From positions 31,802 through 95,801 of the forward strand of contig SEFA01000018.1 in assembly GCA_004210455.1 (NCBI GenBank): a DNA stretch of 64,000 bases, given 5' to 3'. The stretch comes from Rubrivivax sp. Lineage in GTDB: Bacteria; Pseudomonadota; Gammaproteobacteria; Burkholderiales; Burkholderiaceae_C. A program made the position numbers and the translations under genes. The notes below the pieces were generated by a model, which worked only from the letters and a program-made list of their open reading frames with translations, made no database searches and had not been told where the DNA came from. Below, piece by piece: positions 1 through 9,616 of this stretch (its first letter is position 1; each line of letters starts with the position of its first letter).

Positions 1-281
1 GCCATCGGCACGTCGCCGTGGCCGGTGATGAACACGATGGGCAGCGGGCTCTTGCGCTCGATCAGCTTGTCCTGGAGTTCCAGGCCGCTCATGCCTTCCA
101 TGCGGATGTCGGCGATGAGGCAGGCGACTTCGCGCGGGTCGTAGCGGCTCAGGAAGCTCTCGGCGGAGTCGTAGCACTTGACCCGGTAGTCCTTGCCTTC
201 CAGCAACCATTGCAAGGAATCTCGCACGGCCTCGTCATCGTCGACGACGTAGACATTGCCCTTCTTCGGAATCAAGCTCAT
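1..281 (-). CDS. FixJ/NarL-type response regulator, N-terminal part (runs off window)
   Basis: The visible 93 residues are a receiver domain: an acidic pocket D14-D15-D16, the phospho-acceptor Asp at about residue 58 in an ADIRM context, and the switch-region segment ITGHGD near residue 85. The C-terminal output domain, presumably a LuxR-type helix-turn-helix, lies beyond position 1. The start ATG overlaps the stop of the upstream kinase gene by an ATGA overlap (278-281), so the pair is translationally coupled and the kinase is the likely cognate phosphodonor. The pair is transcribed away from the pyruvate dehydrogenase operon. The signal it senses cannot be read from the sequence. Confidence 0.85.
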   Translation of the reverse strand, partial: MSLIPKKGNVYVVDDDEAVRDSLQWLLEGKDYRVKCYDSAESFLSRYDPREVACLIADIRMEGMSGLELQDKLIERKSPLPIVFITGHGDVPM

Positions 282-2941
282 GGTGTGGCTGCAGTGTTGT
301 GAGTGGTGCTCGTCCCGACCTCACCGCCCTTGTCGAGCGGGGTCGGAGGCGACTCCGGACGCGGGATGTCGACGGGGATCGTGAACGCGAACCGGCACCC
401 GACGATGGAAGGTCCATTGTAGAGGTTCTCGGCACGGATCCGACCCTGGTGGGACTCGATGATGGACCGGCATAACCCTAGTCCGATCCCCAATCCATCG
501 GCCTTCGTCGAGAAGAAGGCCTCGTACATGCGCTCGATGACCTCGACCGGCAGACCCGGTCCCATGTCGGTCACCGAGAACTCGATGTTGGCGCCGAGCT
601 CGGCGGTGTGCTTGGGCACCACGCGCAGTTCGATGTGCCGGCGCGAGGGCGGCAGCGCCGCGTTGTCGATCGCCTCGGCGGCGTTCTTGAGCAGGTTGAG
701 CAGCACCTGCTCGATCAGGATCGGGTCGACGCGCATCACCGGCAGGCGCTGCGCGACATAGGTGTGGATCTGCACGTTGCGCCGGCGCAGTTCGATGCCG
801 GCGAGCTCGACCGAGTCCTCGACGATCGAGGCCGCGAACGCGGGCTGGCGCTGCGGCTCGCTCTTCTTCACGAAGGCGCGGATGCGATGGATGATCTGCC
901 CGGCGCGCTGCGCCTGCTTGGCGGTCTTCTCCAGCGCGACGATCAGGTCGTCCTTCTGGATGTTGTCGCCGCGCACGCGCGAGACCATGCCGTTGCAGTA
1001 GTTGGTGATCGCGGTCAGCGGCTGGTTGAGCTCGTGCGCGACGCTCGACGCCATCTCGCCCATCGTGATCAGCCGGCTGGTGACCTGCGCCTTCTCGGTC
1101 TGCTGCTGCTGTTGCGCCTCCGCGTGGCGGCGCGCGGTGATGTCGGTGGCGATCAGCATCTGCGCCAGCCGGCCGTCGGTCCATTGCAGGTAGCGGGCGC
1201 GGACGTCGAACCACATGTCGAGCTGCGCGATTAAGACCTCGCGCGAATCGCCGCCGACCTCGGTCAGGTGCTGCGCGGGCAGGCCGCCGTAGCCGTCGAC
1301 ATCCTCCTCCTCGCCATGCTCGCCGGGGTCGCCATGACCGTCGCGTGCGCCCGCGCCGCTGCCGCCGATCTCGTAGCTCGCGTCCTGCGTGCTCGTCGCG
1401 CCGGCCAGGCTGGTCGGCTGCGAGCCGGCCAGCATCGCGTGCCCCTTCGGGTCCGCGCCGAACCACAGCCGGTAGCTGCGGTTGGCGAAGAGCAGTTCGC
1501 CCTGCTGCACCGACAGCACCGACACCGCCGCGTCGAGGCCTTCCAGCACCGTGGTGAAGCGCTCATGCGACGCCGACAGCTGGTCGCGCACCCGCTTGGC
1601 CTCGGTGATGTTGGTCATCGAGGTCATCCAGCCGTTCTGCTTGCCCTTGGGGTCGATCAGCGGCGAGACGTACATGCGGGCGTCGAAGATGCTGCCGTCC
1701 TTGCGCATCACCTTCACCTCCGAGCCGCCGGCCGGGCTGCGGCCCTGCATCTCCTGCTGCAGCAGGCGCAGGTTCTCCTCGTAGCGGTCGGGCGGCCAGT
1801 AGGGGAAGGGCGGCTTGCGGCCGATCAGCTCGGACTCGGCGAACCCCGTCATCGCGCAGAAGGCCGGGTTGACGTAGCTGATGCGGGTCTCCAGGTCCAT
1901 CGCCCGCATGCCGGTGAGCATGGAGTTCTCCATGGCGCGCCGGAAGTTGGTCTCGGCGGCGAGCGCGTTCTGCACCTGTGCGCGCCGGCGCATGTGCTTC
2001 CAGGTGCCCAGCAGCATCCAGACGGTCAGCACCGACAGCGCCATCACCATCCAGAACAGCGTGTTGGAGATCAGGCCGATGGAGGTGCGGTAGCCCTGGC
2101 CGCGCAGCACGAGGCCGGGGGCGGGCGCCATCGGCACCTCGTGATAGATCGGCGCGCGCGTGATGCGCTTGCCCGGCATCGGCGTCACCGTGCTGGCGAC
2201 GACCTGCTCGCGCGGGTCCAGCACTGCGACCGCGTGGCGCGACGTCACTTCGTTCGGGACCGAGTAGCGCAGCAGGCCCTCGACCGCGTACTCCGCGATC
2301 AGCACGCCGGCGAAACCGGCGCGGTCGCTCAGCGGCAGCTGCAGCTGGAACACGGTCGAGTTGTTGGCGTCGGCGAAGGAGGCCGAATAGGTCCGCGTGC
2401 GCCGGTCGCGCGCGCCCTGGAAGGCGCGCTCGGGTTCGCTGTTGGCGTGGCCGTTGGGCATGGACGGATCGCTGCCCTCCAGCGTCATCAGCGACTCGGC
2501 CTGCTCGCCGATCGCCGCGACGCTGACGCGTTTCTCGCGGCGCGCGTTCAGCCAGGTGATGTGGGTGATCTCCGGCCGGTTGCGCGCGATCGCCATCGCG
2601 CGCTGCGTGAATTCGAGATTGTCGATCGAGCGGTTGGCCAGGTCGCGCTGCAGCGGGATCAGCAGGTCCTCGTTCTCGATCAGGCGCGAGCGGATCTGCT
2701 GCTGCGCCATCTCGGTGTCGCGCTTGACGGCCTCGGCCTCGCGTTCGATTTCCTCGTTGCGCAGGTACCAGAAGGCCGAAACGATCGCTGCCAGGAACAG
2801 CACCACCGACAGCAGCGGCCCCAGCGTCGCGAAGCGGTCCTGGCGCGACGGGGACTGCCGGCGCCACCATGAGGAGACCAGGCGTTTGACAGGATTCAGG
2901 GCGCGGCGCGCAAAGCCTTGGACATCGAGGCGGGACAACAT
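278..2941 (-). CDS. Membrane-bound PAS-domain sensor histidine kinase
   Basis: Predicted 887-residue sensor kinase. A first membrane helix spans about residues 40-60, a periplasmic sensing domain about 61-289, and a second helix about 290-312. Two PAS domains follow (about 332-450 and 458-605), then a HisKA domain with the H-box SSVAHELNQPL (His at about 636). The ATPase domain has the N-box LLKNAAEAI, a DMGPGLP G1 box and a GLGIGLGL G2 box. The second PAS domain carries a Gly/Asp/Glu-rich insertion at about 510-565, and a glutamine run precedes the HisKA domain. The ATG at 2941 is preferred over an in-frame upstream start because the extra 24 residues are Gly/Pro-rich and precede the first membrane segment. 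Its last bases overlap the response regulator start. Confidence 0.88.
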   Translation of the reverse strand: MLSRLDVQGFARRALNPVKRLVSSWWRRQSPSRQDRFATLGPLLSVVLFLAAIVSAFWYLRNEEIEREAEAVKRDTEMAQQQIRSRLIENEDLLIPLQRDLANRSIDNLEFTQRAMAIARNRPEITHITWLNARREKRVSVAAIGEQAESLMTLEGSDPSMPNGHANSEPERAFQGARDRRTRTYSASFADANNSTVFQLQLPLSDRAGFAGVLIAEYAVEGLLRYSVPNEVTSRHAVAVLDPREQVVASTVTPMPGKRITRAPIYHEVPMAPAPGLVLRGQGYRTSIGLISNTLFWMVMALSVLTVWMLLGTWKHMRRRAQVQNALAAETNFRRAMENSMLTGMRAMDLETRISYVNPAFCAMTGFAESELIGRKPPFPYWPPDRYEENLRLLQQEMQGRSPAGGSEVKVMRKDGSIFDARMYVSPLIDPKGKQNGWMTSMTNITEAKRVRDQLSASHERFTTVLEGLDAAVSVLSVQQGELLFANRSYRLWFGADPKGHAMLAGSQPTSLAGATSTQDASYEIGGSGAGARDGHGDPGEHGEEEDVDGYGGLPAQHLTEVGGDSREVLIAQLDMWFDVRARYLQWTDGRLAQMLIATDITARRHAEAQQQQQTEKAQVTSRLITMGEMASSVAHELNQPLTAITNYCNGMVSRVRGDNIQKDDLIVALEKTAKQAQRAGQIIHRIRAFVKKSEPQRQPAFAASIVEDSVELAGIELRRRNVQIHTYVAQRLPVMRVDPILIEQVLLNLLKNAAEAIDNAALPPSRRHIELRVVPKHTAELGANIEFSVTDMGPGLPVEVIERMYEAFFSTKADGLGIGLGLCRSIIESHQGRIRAENLYNGPSIVGCRFAFTIPVDIPRPESPPTPLDKGGEVGTSTTHNTAATP

Positions 2942-3269
2942 GGGCGCGATTATCCCGGCCCGCTCAGCCCCGCCCCGTCCGGGCGGCCCCGGGGCATTCC
3001 CGAATCCGGGCATTCCCGGATCGCATCGTGAAAGACATCCGTCACGAAACCAGGCCCCGCTCTGCTATTGCATTCCATTATGTGGAATGTCATCGCGCTA
3101 TTTGGAAAATGGAAGGCTTATGCGACACTGCGCCGCCATAGCCCTTCCGGAGGGTGTCGAAGCATGCGCGTTTCTTTAAGCTCGGGCAGGATGGCCTGTT
3201 CGGAGCGGACGCAGCAAAGGCGCGACCCGACGCTCCGAAGGCCGTGATTGAGACACAGGAGACAAAGAC
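2942..3269. promoter_or_regulatory. Divergent regulatory region between the two-component pair and aceE
   Basis: This 328-base gap must hold the promoters for the kinase-regulator pair (leftward) and the pyruvate dehydrogenase operon (rightward). The part from about 3050 to 3120 is clearly less GC-rich than its surroundings and contains the palindrome annotated separately. A good ribosome binding site (AGGAG) lies just before the aceE start. No convincing -35/-10 pair was identified by eye. Confidence 0.5.
3071..3089. promoter_or_regulatory. Palindromic operator candidate upstream of aceE
   Basis: CATTCCATTATGTGGAATG is a perfect 7-bp inverted repeat around a 5-base centre, about 180 bases before the aceE start and in the AT-richest part of the gap. 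Its half-sites (TTCCA / TGGAA) have the character of IclR-family operators, for example TGGAAATNATTTCCA in E. coli. That is a resemblance only. An unrelated regulator, including the adjacent response regulator, could bind here. Confidence 0.4.
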
Positions 3270-5999
3270 ATGTCCGCGCAGCCCCAGTCGTTCCTCGGCG
3301 CATCCGCCAATGACACCGACGCCCTCGAAACCAAGGAATGGCTGGACGCCCTGTCCGCCGTCATCGGTGAGGAAGGCGGCGATCGCGCCCACTTCCTGCT
3401 CGAGACCCTGATCGACCACGCGCGTCAGGCCGGCATCGACGTGCCCTTCTCGGCCACCACGGCCTACGTCAACACCATCCCGGCCGACAAGGAAGAGCGC
3501 TTCCCCGGCAACATCGACATGGAAGAGCGCCTGCGCGCCTTCATGCGCTGGAACGCGATGGCGATGGTGGTGCGCGCCAACCGCCTGCATCCGGAAGACG
3601 GCGGCGACCTGGGCGGCCACATCTCCAGCTTCGCCTCGCTGGCGACCATGCTGGGCTGCGGCTTCAACCACTTCTGGCACGGCGACGACACCGGCGAAGG
3701 CGGCGGGCACGGCGGCGACCTGCTCTACATCCAGGGCCACAGCGCGCCCGGCATCTACGCCCGCGCCTTCCTGGAAGGCCGCATCACCGAAGACCAGCTG
3801 AACAACTTCCGCCAGGAGGTCGAAGGCAAGGGCCTGTCGAGCTACCCGCATCCGAAGCTGATGCCCGAGTTCTGGCAGTTCCCGACGGTGTCCATGGGCC
3901 TGGGCCCGCTGATGGCCATCTACCAGGCGCGTTTCCTGAAGTACCTGCACGCCCGCGGCATCGCCGACACCGCCAAGCGCAAGGTCTGGGTCTTCCTGGG
4001 CGACGGCGAGATGGACGAGCCGGAAAGCCTGGGCGCGATCGGCCTGGCCGCGCGCGAGAAGCTGGACAACCTGATCTTCGTCGTCAACTGCAACCTGCAG
4101 CGCCTGGACGGCCCGGTGCGCGGCAACGGCAAGATCATCCAGGAACTCGAAGGCGAGTTCCGCGGGTCCGGCTGGAACGTCATCAAGCTGATCTGGGGCT
4201 CCTACTGGGATCCGCTGCTGGCGCGCGACAAGCAGGAGCTGCTGCGCAAGGTCATGATGGAGACGCTGGACGGCGACTACCAGGCCTACAAGGCCAACGA
4301 CGGCGCGTTCGTGCGCAAGCATTTCTTCGGCAAGCATCCCGAGCTGCTGAAGATGGTGGAGAACATGTCCGACGAGGACATCTGGCGCCTGAACCGCGGC
4401 GGCCACGACCCGCAGAAGGTGTACGCGGCGTATCACAAGGCGGTGAACACCGTCGGCCAGCCGACCGTCATGCTGATCAAGACCGTCAAGGGTTACGGCA
4501 TGGGCAAGATCGGTGAAGGCAAGAACACCGCGCACCAGACCAAGAAGCTGCAGGACGAGGACATCAAGGCCTTCCGCGACCGCTTCAACATCCCCATCCC
4601 GGACAGCGAGCTGTCCAAGATCCCGTTCTACAAGCCGGCCGACGACACGCCCGAGATGCAGTACCTGCACGAGCGCCGCAAGACGCTGGGGGGTTACCTG
4701 CCCAAGCGCCGTCCGCAGGCCGAGGAAGCGCTGAAGGTGCCCGACCTGGCGACCTTCCAGGCCGTCCTGGATCCGACCGCCGAAGGTCGCGAGATCTCGA
4801 CGACGCAGGCCTATGTCCGCTTCCTGACGACGCTGCTGCGCGACAAGGAACTGGGCCCGCGCACCGTGCCCATCCTGGTCGACGAGGCGCGCACCTTCGG
4901 CATGGAAGGCCTGTTCCGCCAGATCGGCATCTACAACCCCGCGGGGCAGAACTACACGCCGGTCGACAAGGACCAGGTCATGTACTACCGCGAGGACAAG
5001 GCCGGCCAGATCCTGCAGGAAGGCATCAACGAAGCGGGCGGCATGGCCAGCTGGGTGGCCGCGGCGACGTCGTACTCGACGAACAACCGCGTGATGATCC
5101 CGTTCTACGTCTACTACTCGATGTTCGGCTTCCAGCGCATCGGCGACCTGGCCTGGGCCGCGGGCGACATGCAGGCGCGCGGCTTCCTGCTGGGCGGCAC
5201 CTCGGGACGCACGACGCTGAACGGCGAAGGCCTGCAGCACGAGGACGGCCACAGCCACATCCTGGCCGGCACCATCCCGAACTGCATCAGCTACGACCCG
5301 ACCTTCGCGCATGAAGTCGCCGTCATCCTGCACTCCGGGCTGAAGCGCATGGTCGAGAACCAGGAGAACGTCTATTTCTACCTGACGCTGCTCAACGAGA
5401 ACTACCCGATGCCGGGTCTGAAGGCCGGCACCGAGGAGCAGATCCTCAAGGGCATGTACCTGCTGGAAGAGGCCGTGCAGCCGCAAGGCGCGCAGCCGCT
5501 GACGGTGAACCTGCTGGGCTCGGGCACCATCCTGCGCGAAAGCCAGGCCGCCAAGAAGCTGCTGGAATCGGACTGGGGCGTCGGCGCCAACGTCTGGTCC
5601 TGCCCCAGCTTCAACGAACTGGCCCGCGACGGCCAGAACGCCGAACGCTGGAACCTGCTGCACCCGACCGAACTGGCCTGCGTGCCTTACGTTACGCAGC
5701 AGCTGAGCAAGGTGCAGGGCCCGGTGATCGCGTCGACCGACTACATGAAGAACTATGCGGAGCAGATCCGCGCCTTCATCCCGGCCGGCCGTTCGTACAA
5801 GGTCCTGGGCACCGACGGTTTCGGCCGCAGCGACTTCCGCAGCAAGCTGCGCGAGCACTTCGAGATCAACCGCCACTACATCGTCGTCGCCGCGCTGAAG
5901 AGCCTGGCCGACGAGGGCAAGATCCCGCAGGCCAAGGTCGCGGAAGCCCTGAAGAAATACGGCATCAACGTCGACAAGATCAACCCGCTGTACGCCTAA
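3270..5999 (+). CDS. aceE: Pyruvate dehydrogenase E1 component, homodimeric type
   Basis: Thiamine-diphosphate-dependent E1 that decarboxylates pyruvate and acetylates the lipoyl groups of E2, feeding acetyl-CoA into the TCA cycle and, in this genome, polyhydroxybutyrate synthesis. The 909 residues match the large single-chain E1 of gammaproteobacteria and betaproteobacteria. The thiamine-diphosphate/Mg motif GDGEMDEPES is at residues 244-253, followed by the downstream NCN of the same site. The HxxGxxxxG-like HGGDLLYIQGHSAPG region lies near 147-161. AGGAG sits 8 bases before the ATG. It is the first gene of aceE-aceF-lpdA, separated from aceF by only 24 bases. Confidence 0.97.
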   Translation: MSAQPQSFLGASANDTDALETKEWLDALSAVIGEEGGDRAHFLLETLIDHARQAGIDVPFSATTAYVNTIPADKEERFPGNIDMEERLRAFMRWNAMAMVVRANRLHPEDGGDLGGHISSFASLATMLGCGFNHFWHGDDTGEGGGHGGDLLYIQGHSAPGIYARAFLEGRITEDQLNNFRQEVEGKGLSSYPHPKLMPEFWQFPTVSMGLGPLMAIYQARFLKYLHARGIADTAKRKVWVFLGDGEMDEPESLGAIGLAAREKLDNLIFVVNCNLQRLDGPVRGNGKIIQELEGEFRGSGWNVIKLIWGSYWDPLLARDKQELLRKVMMETLDGDYQAYKANDGAFVRKHFFGKHPELLKMVENMSDEDIWRLNRGGHDPQKVYAAYHKAVNTVGQPTVMLIKTVKGYGMGKIGEGKNTAHQTKKLQDEDIKAFRDRFNIPIPDSELSKIPFYKPADDTPEMQYLHERRKTLGGYLPKRRPQAEEALKVPDLATFQAVLDPTAEGREISTTQAYVRFLTTLLRDKELGPRTVPILVDEARTFGMEGLFRQIGIYNPAGQNYTPVDKDQVMYYREDKAGQILQEGINEAGGMASWVAAATSYSTNNRVMIPFYVYYSMFGFQRIGDLAWAAGDMQARGFLLGGTSGRTTLNGEGLQHEDGHSHILAGTIPNCISYDPTFAHEVAVILHSGLKRMVENQENVYFYLTLLNENYPMPGLKAGTEEQILKGMYLLEEAVQPQGAQPLTVNLLGSGTILRESQAAKKLLESDWGVGANVWSCPSFNELARDGQNAERWNLLHPTELACVPYVTQQLSKVQGPVIASTDYMKNYAEQIRAFIPAGRSYKVLGTDGFGRSDFRSKLREHFEINRHYIVVAALKSLADEGKIPQAKVAEALKKYGINVDKINPLYA

Positions 6000-6023
6000 G
6001 CGTCGGACTCGGAGACAACACAA

Positions 6024-7718
6024 ATGGCATTGGTGGAAGTCAAGGTTCCCGACATCGGGGACTTCAAGGACGTCGCGATCATCGAACTGCTGGTCAAGGT
6101 CGGCGACACGGTGAAGGTGGAGCAGAGCCTGCTGACCGTCGAGTCCGACAAGGCCTCGATGGAGATCCCGTCCTCCGTGGCGGGCATCGTCAAGGAGATC
6201 AAGGTCAAGCTCGGCGACACGATCAACCAGGGTGACCTGATCGTCGTGCTCGAGAGCGATGCCGCTGGCGCTCCCGCACCGGCCACCGCAGCGCCGGCAC
6301 CGGCGGCGGCTGCCCCGGCGCCCGCGCCGCAGGCCGCACCCGCAGCGGCTCCGGCCGCCGCACCGGCTGCCGCTGCCGCACCGGCAGGCGCCGTCGACAT
6401 CATCGTTCCCGACATCGGCGACTTCGACGAGGTCGCGGTGATCGAGGTGCTCGTCGAGGTCGGCGACACGGTCAAGCAGGAGCAGAGCCTGATCACCGTC
6501 GAGAGCGACAAGGCCTCGATGGAGATCCCGTCGTCGCACGCCGGCGTGATCAAGGAACTGCTGGTCAAGCTGGGCGACAAGGTCGCCAAGGGTTCGAAGA
6601 TCGCCGTGATCGAGGCCGCGGGCGGCGCTGCCGCTCCGGCACCGGCCGCTGCCGCGCCGGCTCCGGCGCAAGCAGCCGCAGCGCCCGCTCCGGCCGCTGC
6701 GAGCGCACCGGCCGCCGCGCCGGCGGACCGTCAGGTCCCGACCGCCGCGCTGCCGCCGCATGAGCCGACCAAGCCTTCGGGCAAGCTGCCGCATGCCTCG
6801 CCGACGATCCGCAAGATCGCCCGCGAACTGGGTGTGCCGCTCGACGAGGTCAAGGGTTCCGGCGCCAAGGGCCGCATCACCGAAGCCGACGTGCAGGGCT
6901 TCGTCAAGGCGGTGATGGCCGGCACGGCGCAGACCGTCGCGCAGAAGGCGGCGGCGCCGGCCGGCGGCGCTGCCGGCGGCGCCTTCCCGGGCCTGTTGCC
7001 CTGGCCCAAGGTCGACTTCGAGAAATTCGGCCCGGTCGAGCGCAAGGACCTCACGCGGATCAAGAAGATCAGCGGCGCCAACCTGCATCGCAACTGGGTC
7101 ACGATCCCGCACGTCACCAATCACGACGACGCGGACATCACCGAGCTGGAAGCCTTCCGCGTCCAGCTGAACAAGGAGAACGAGAAGTCCGGCATCAAGG
7201 TGACGATGCTGGCCTTCATGATCAAGGCGACGGTGGCCGCGCTGAAGAAGTTCCCCGAGTTCAACGCGTCCCTCGACGGCGACACGCTGGTCCTGAAGAA
7301 CTACTTCCACATCGGCTTCGCTGCGGACACCCCGAACGGCCTGGTCGTGCCGGTGATCCGCGACTGCGACAAGAAGGGCATCTTCCAGATCAGCCAGGAG
7401 ATGTCGGAGCTGGCCAAGAAGGCCCGCGACGGCAAGCTCGGTCCGGCCGACATGACCGGCGGCTGCTTCTCGATCTCGTCCCTGGGCGGTATCGGCGGCA
7501 CCTACTTCACGCCGATCATCAACGCGCCGGAAGTCGCGATCATGGGCGTGTGCAAGTCCTCGACGCAGCCCGTCTGGGACGGCAAGCAGTTCCAGCCGCG
7601 CCTGATCCTGCCGCTGTCGCTGAGCTGGGACCACCGCGTCATCGACGGCGCGTCCGCGGCCCGCTTCAACGTCTACTTCGCGTCCCTGCTGGCGGACTTC
7701 CGCCGCATCGTCCTCTGA
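6024..7718 (+). CDS. aceF: Pyruvate dehydrogenase E2, dihydrolipoyl acetyltransferase with two lipoyl domains
   Basis: Core of the pyruvate dehydrogenase complex, transferring acetyl groups from lipoamide to CoA. The 564 residues hold two lipoyl domains (about 1-78 and 124-198) with modifiable lysines K43 and K163, both in the context ESDKASME. Ala/Pro-rich linkers join them to a peripheral-subunit-binding domain (about 257-293) and the catalytic domain (about 330-564). The active-site motif SWDHRVIDG places the catalytic His at about 537 and the Asp at about 541. The first lipoyl domain is almost identical, even in its bases, to that at the start of lpdA, which begins 15 bases after the aceF stop. 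Confidence 0.97.
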   Translation: MALVEVKVPDIGDFKDVAIIELLVKVGDTVKVEQSLLTVESDKASMEIPSSVAGIVKEIKVKLGDTINQGDLIVVLESDAAGAPAPATAAPAPAAAAPAPAPQAAPAAAPAAAPAAAAAPAGAVDIIVPDIGDFDEVAVIEVLVEVGDTVKQEQSLITVESDKASMEIPSSHAGVIKELLVKLGDKVAKGSKIAVIEAAGGAAAPAPAAAAPAPAQAAAAPAPAAASAPAAAPADRQVPTAALPPHEPTKPSGKLPHASPTIRKIARELGVPLDEVKGSGAKGRITEADVQGFVKAVMAGTAQTVAQKAAAPAGGAAGGAFPGLLPWPKVDFEKFGPVERKDLTRIKKISGANLHRNWVTIPHVTNHDDADITELEAFRVQLNKENEKSGIKVTMLAFMIKATVAALKKFPEFNASLDGDTLVLKNYFHIGFAADTPNGLVVPVIRDCDKKGIFQISQEMSELAKKARDGKLGPADMTGGCFSISSLGGIGGTYFTPIINAPEVAIMGVCKSSTQPVWDGKQFQPRLILPLSLSWDHRVIDGASAARFNVYFASLLADFRRIVL

Positions 7719-7733
7719 TCGGAAACACCGGAC

Positions 7734-9581
7734 ATGGCACAAGTTGAAGTCAAGGTTCCCGACATCGGGGACTTCAAGGACGTCGCGATCATCGAAGTCC
7801 TGGTCAAGGTCGGCGACACGATCAAGGCCGAGCAGAGCCTGGTGACCGTCGAGTCCGACAAGGCCTCGATGGAGATCCCGTCCTCCGCCGCCGGCGTGGT
7901 CAAGGAGCTCAAGGTCAAGCTCGGCGACAAGCTCAACCAGGGCGACCTGCTGGTCGTGCTGGACAGTGACGCGGCCGTCGCGCCGGCGCCTGCCGCCGCC
8001 GCGCCGGCTCCGGCTCCGGCTCCGGCCGCCGCGGCACCTGCACCCGCTCCGGCTGCTCCGGCGCCCGCGCCCGCTGCGGCTCCCGCCGCTGCCGCGTCGC
8101 AGGCCTCGGCCTACACCCCCCCGGCCGACGGCGAGTACGACGTGATCGTGCTCGGCAGCGGCCCCGGCGGCTACTCGGCCGCGTTCCGCGCGGCGGACCT
8201 GGGCCTGAAGGTCGCGATCGTCGAACGCTACGCCACGCTGGGCGGCGTCTGCCTGAACGTCGGCTGCATCCCGTCCAAGGCGCTGCTGCACGTCGCGGCG
8301 GTGATGGACGAGGTCAAGCACTTCGCCGACCTGGGCGTCGAATTCGCCGAACCCAAGGTCGAGCTGCCCAAGCTGGCCGCGCACAAGTCCAAGGTCGTCG
8401 GCAAGCTCACGGGCGGCCTCACGATGATGGCCAAGATGCGCAAGGTCACCGTCGTGCGCGGCTACGGCACGCTGCTGGACGCCAACCAGCTGTCGGTCGA
8501 GGAGACCAGCGGCGAGGCCCAGGAGCGCACCGGCAAGACCCAGACGCTGAAGTTCCGCAGGATCATCATCGCCGCGGGCTCGCAGGCGGTGCGCCTGCCC
8601 TTCATGCCGAACGATCCGCGCGTGATCGACTCGACCGGCGCGCTGGAACTGACGACGCAGCCCCAGCGCATGCTGATCGTCGGCGGCGGCATCATCGGCC
8701 TGGAGATGGGCACGGTCTACTCGACGCTGGGCGCGCGCCTGGACGTCGTGGAAATGCTGCCCACGCTGATGACCGGCGCGGACCGCGACCTGGTCAAGGT
8801 CTGGCAGAAGATGAACGCGCCGCGCTTCGACAACATCATGTTGAACACGAAGACGGTCGCCGCCGAAGCGACGCCCGAAGGCATCAAGGTGACCTTCGAA
8901 GGCGAGGGCGCCCCCAAGGAACCGCAGGTCTACGACCTGGTGCTGCAGGCGGTGGGCCGTTCGCCCAACGGCAAGAAGATCGGCGCGGACAAGGCCGGCG
9001 TGATCGTCGGTGATCGCGGCTTCATCCCGGTCGACGTGCAGATGCGCACCAACGTGTCCAACATCTTCGCCATCGGCGACATCGTCGGCCAGCCCATGCT
9101 GGCGCACAAGGCGGTGCATGAGGGCCACGTCGCGGCGGAAGTCATCGCCGGCGAACTGCTCGGCGACGAATCGCTGGCCAGATCGCGCTTCGATGCGCGC
9201 GTGATTCCGAGCGTCGCCTACACCGATCCGGAAGTGGCCTGGGTCGGCGTCACCGAGGACGACGCCAAGGCCCGCGGACTGAAGATCAAGAAGGGGCTGT
9301 TCCCGTGGACGGCGTCGGGGCGCGCGATCGCCAACGGCCGCGACGAGGGCTTCACCAAGCTGATCTTCGACGAGGAGACGCACCGCATCATCGGCGGCGG
9401 CATCGTCGGCACGCATGCCGGCGACATGATCGGCGAGATCGCCCTGGCCATCGAGATGGGCGCGGACGCCGTCGACATCGGCAAGACGATCCACCCGCAT
9501 CCGACGCTGGGCGAATCGATCGGGATGGCTGCGGAGGTCGCGCACGGTTCGTGCACCGACCTGCCGCCGCCGCGCAAGTAA
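7734..9581 (+). CDS. lpdA: Dihydrolipoyl dehydrogenase (E3) with N-terminal lipoyl domain
   Basis: FAD enzyme that reoxidises dihydrolipoamide with NAD+ to complete the pyruvate dehydrogenase cycle. At 615 residues it is longer than the usual 470 or so because it carries its own lipoyl domain (about 1-78, K43) and an Ala/Pro linker (about 80-125). The E3 body shows the FAD motif GSGPGG (141-146), the redox disulfide in [12 protein letters not shown] (C173, C178), a second nucleotide fold [10 protein letters not shown] and the C-terminal catalytic-His motif HPHPTLGE. Lipoyl-bearing E3 proteins are known in betaproteobacteria. It is the third gene of the operon. Confidence 0.97.
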   Translation: MAQVEVKVPDIGDFKDVAIIEVLVKVGDTIKAEQSLVTVESDKASMEIPSSAAGVVKELKVKLGDKLNQGDLLVVLDSDAAVAPAPAAAAPAPAPAPAAAAPAPAPAAPAPAPAAAPAAAASQASAYTPPADGEYDVIVLGSGPGGYSAAFRAADLGLKVAIVERYATLGGVCLNVGCIPSKALLHVAAVMDEVKHFADLGVEFAEPKVELPKLAAHKSKVVGKLTGGLTMMAKMRKVTVVRGYGTLLDANQLSVEETSGEAQERTGKTQTLKFRRIIIAAGSQAVRLPFMPNDPRVIDSTGALELTTQPQRMLIVGGGIIGLEMGTVYSTLGARLDVVEMLPTLMTGADRDLVKVWQKMNAPRFDNIMLNTKTVAAEATPEGIKVTFEGEGAPKEPQVYDLVLQAVGRSPNGKKIGADKAGVIVGDRGFIPVDVQMRTNVSNIFAIGDIVGQPMLAHKAVHEGHVAAEVIAGELLGDESLARSRFDARVIPSVAYTDPEVAWVGVTEDDAKARGLKIKKGLFPWTASGRAIANGRDEGFTKLIFDEETHRIIGGGIVGTHAGDMIGEIALAIEMGADAVDIGKTIHPHPTLGESIGMAAEVAHGSCTDLPPPRK

Positions 9582-9616
9582 GCGCGGCCCGCGCCATCCA
9601 AGGGACTCGCGACCGG

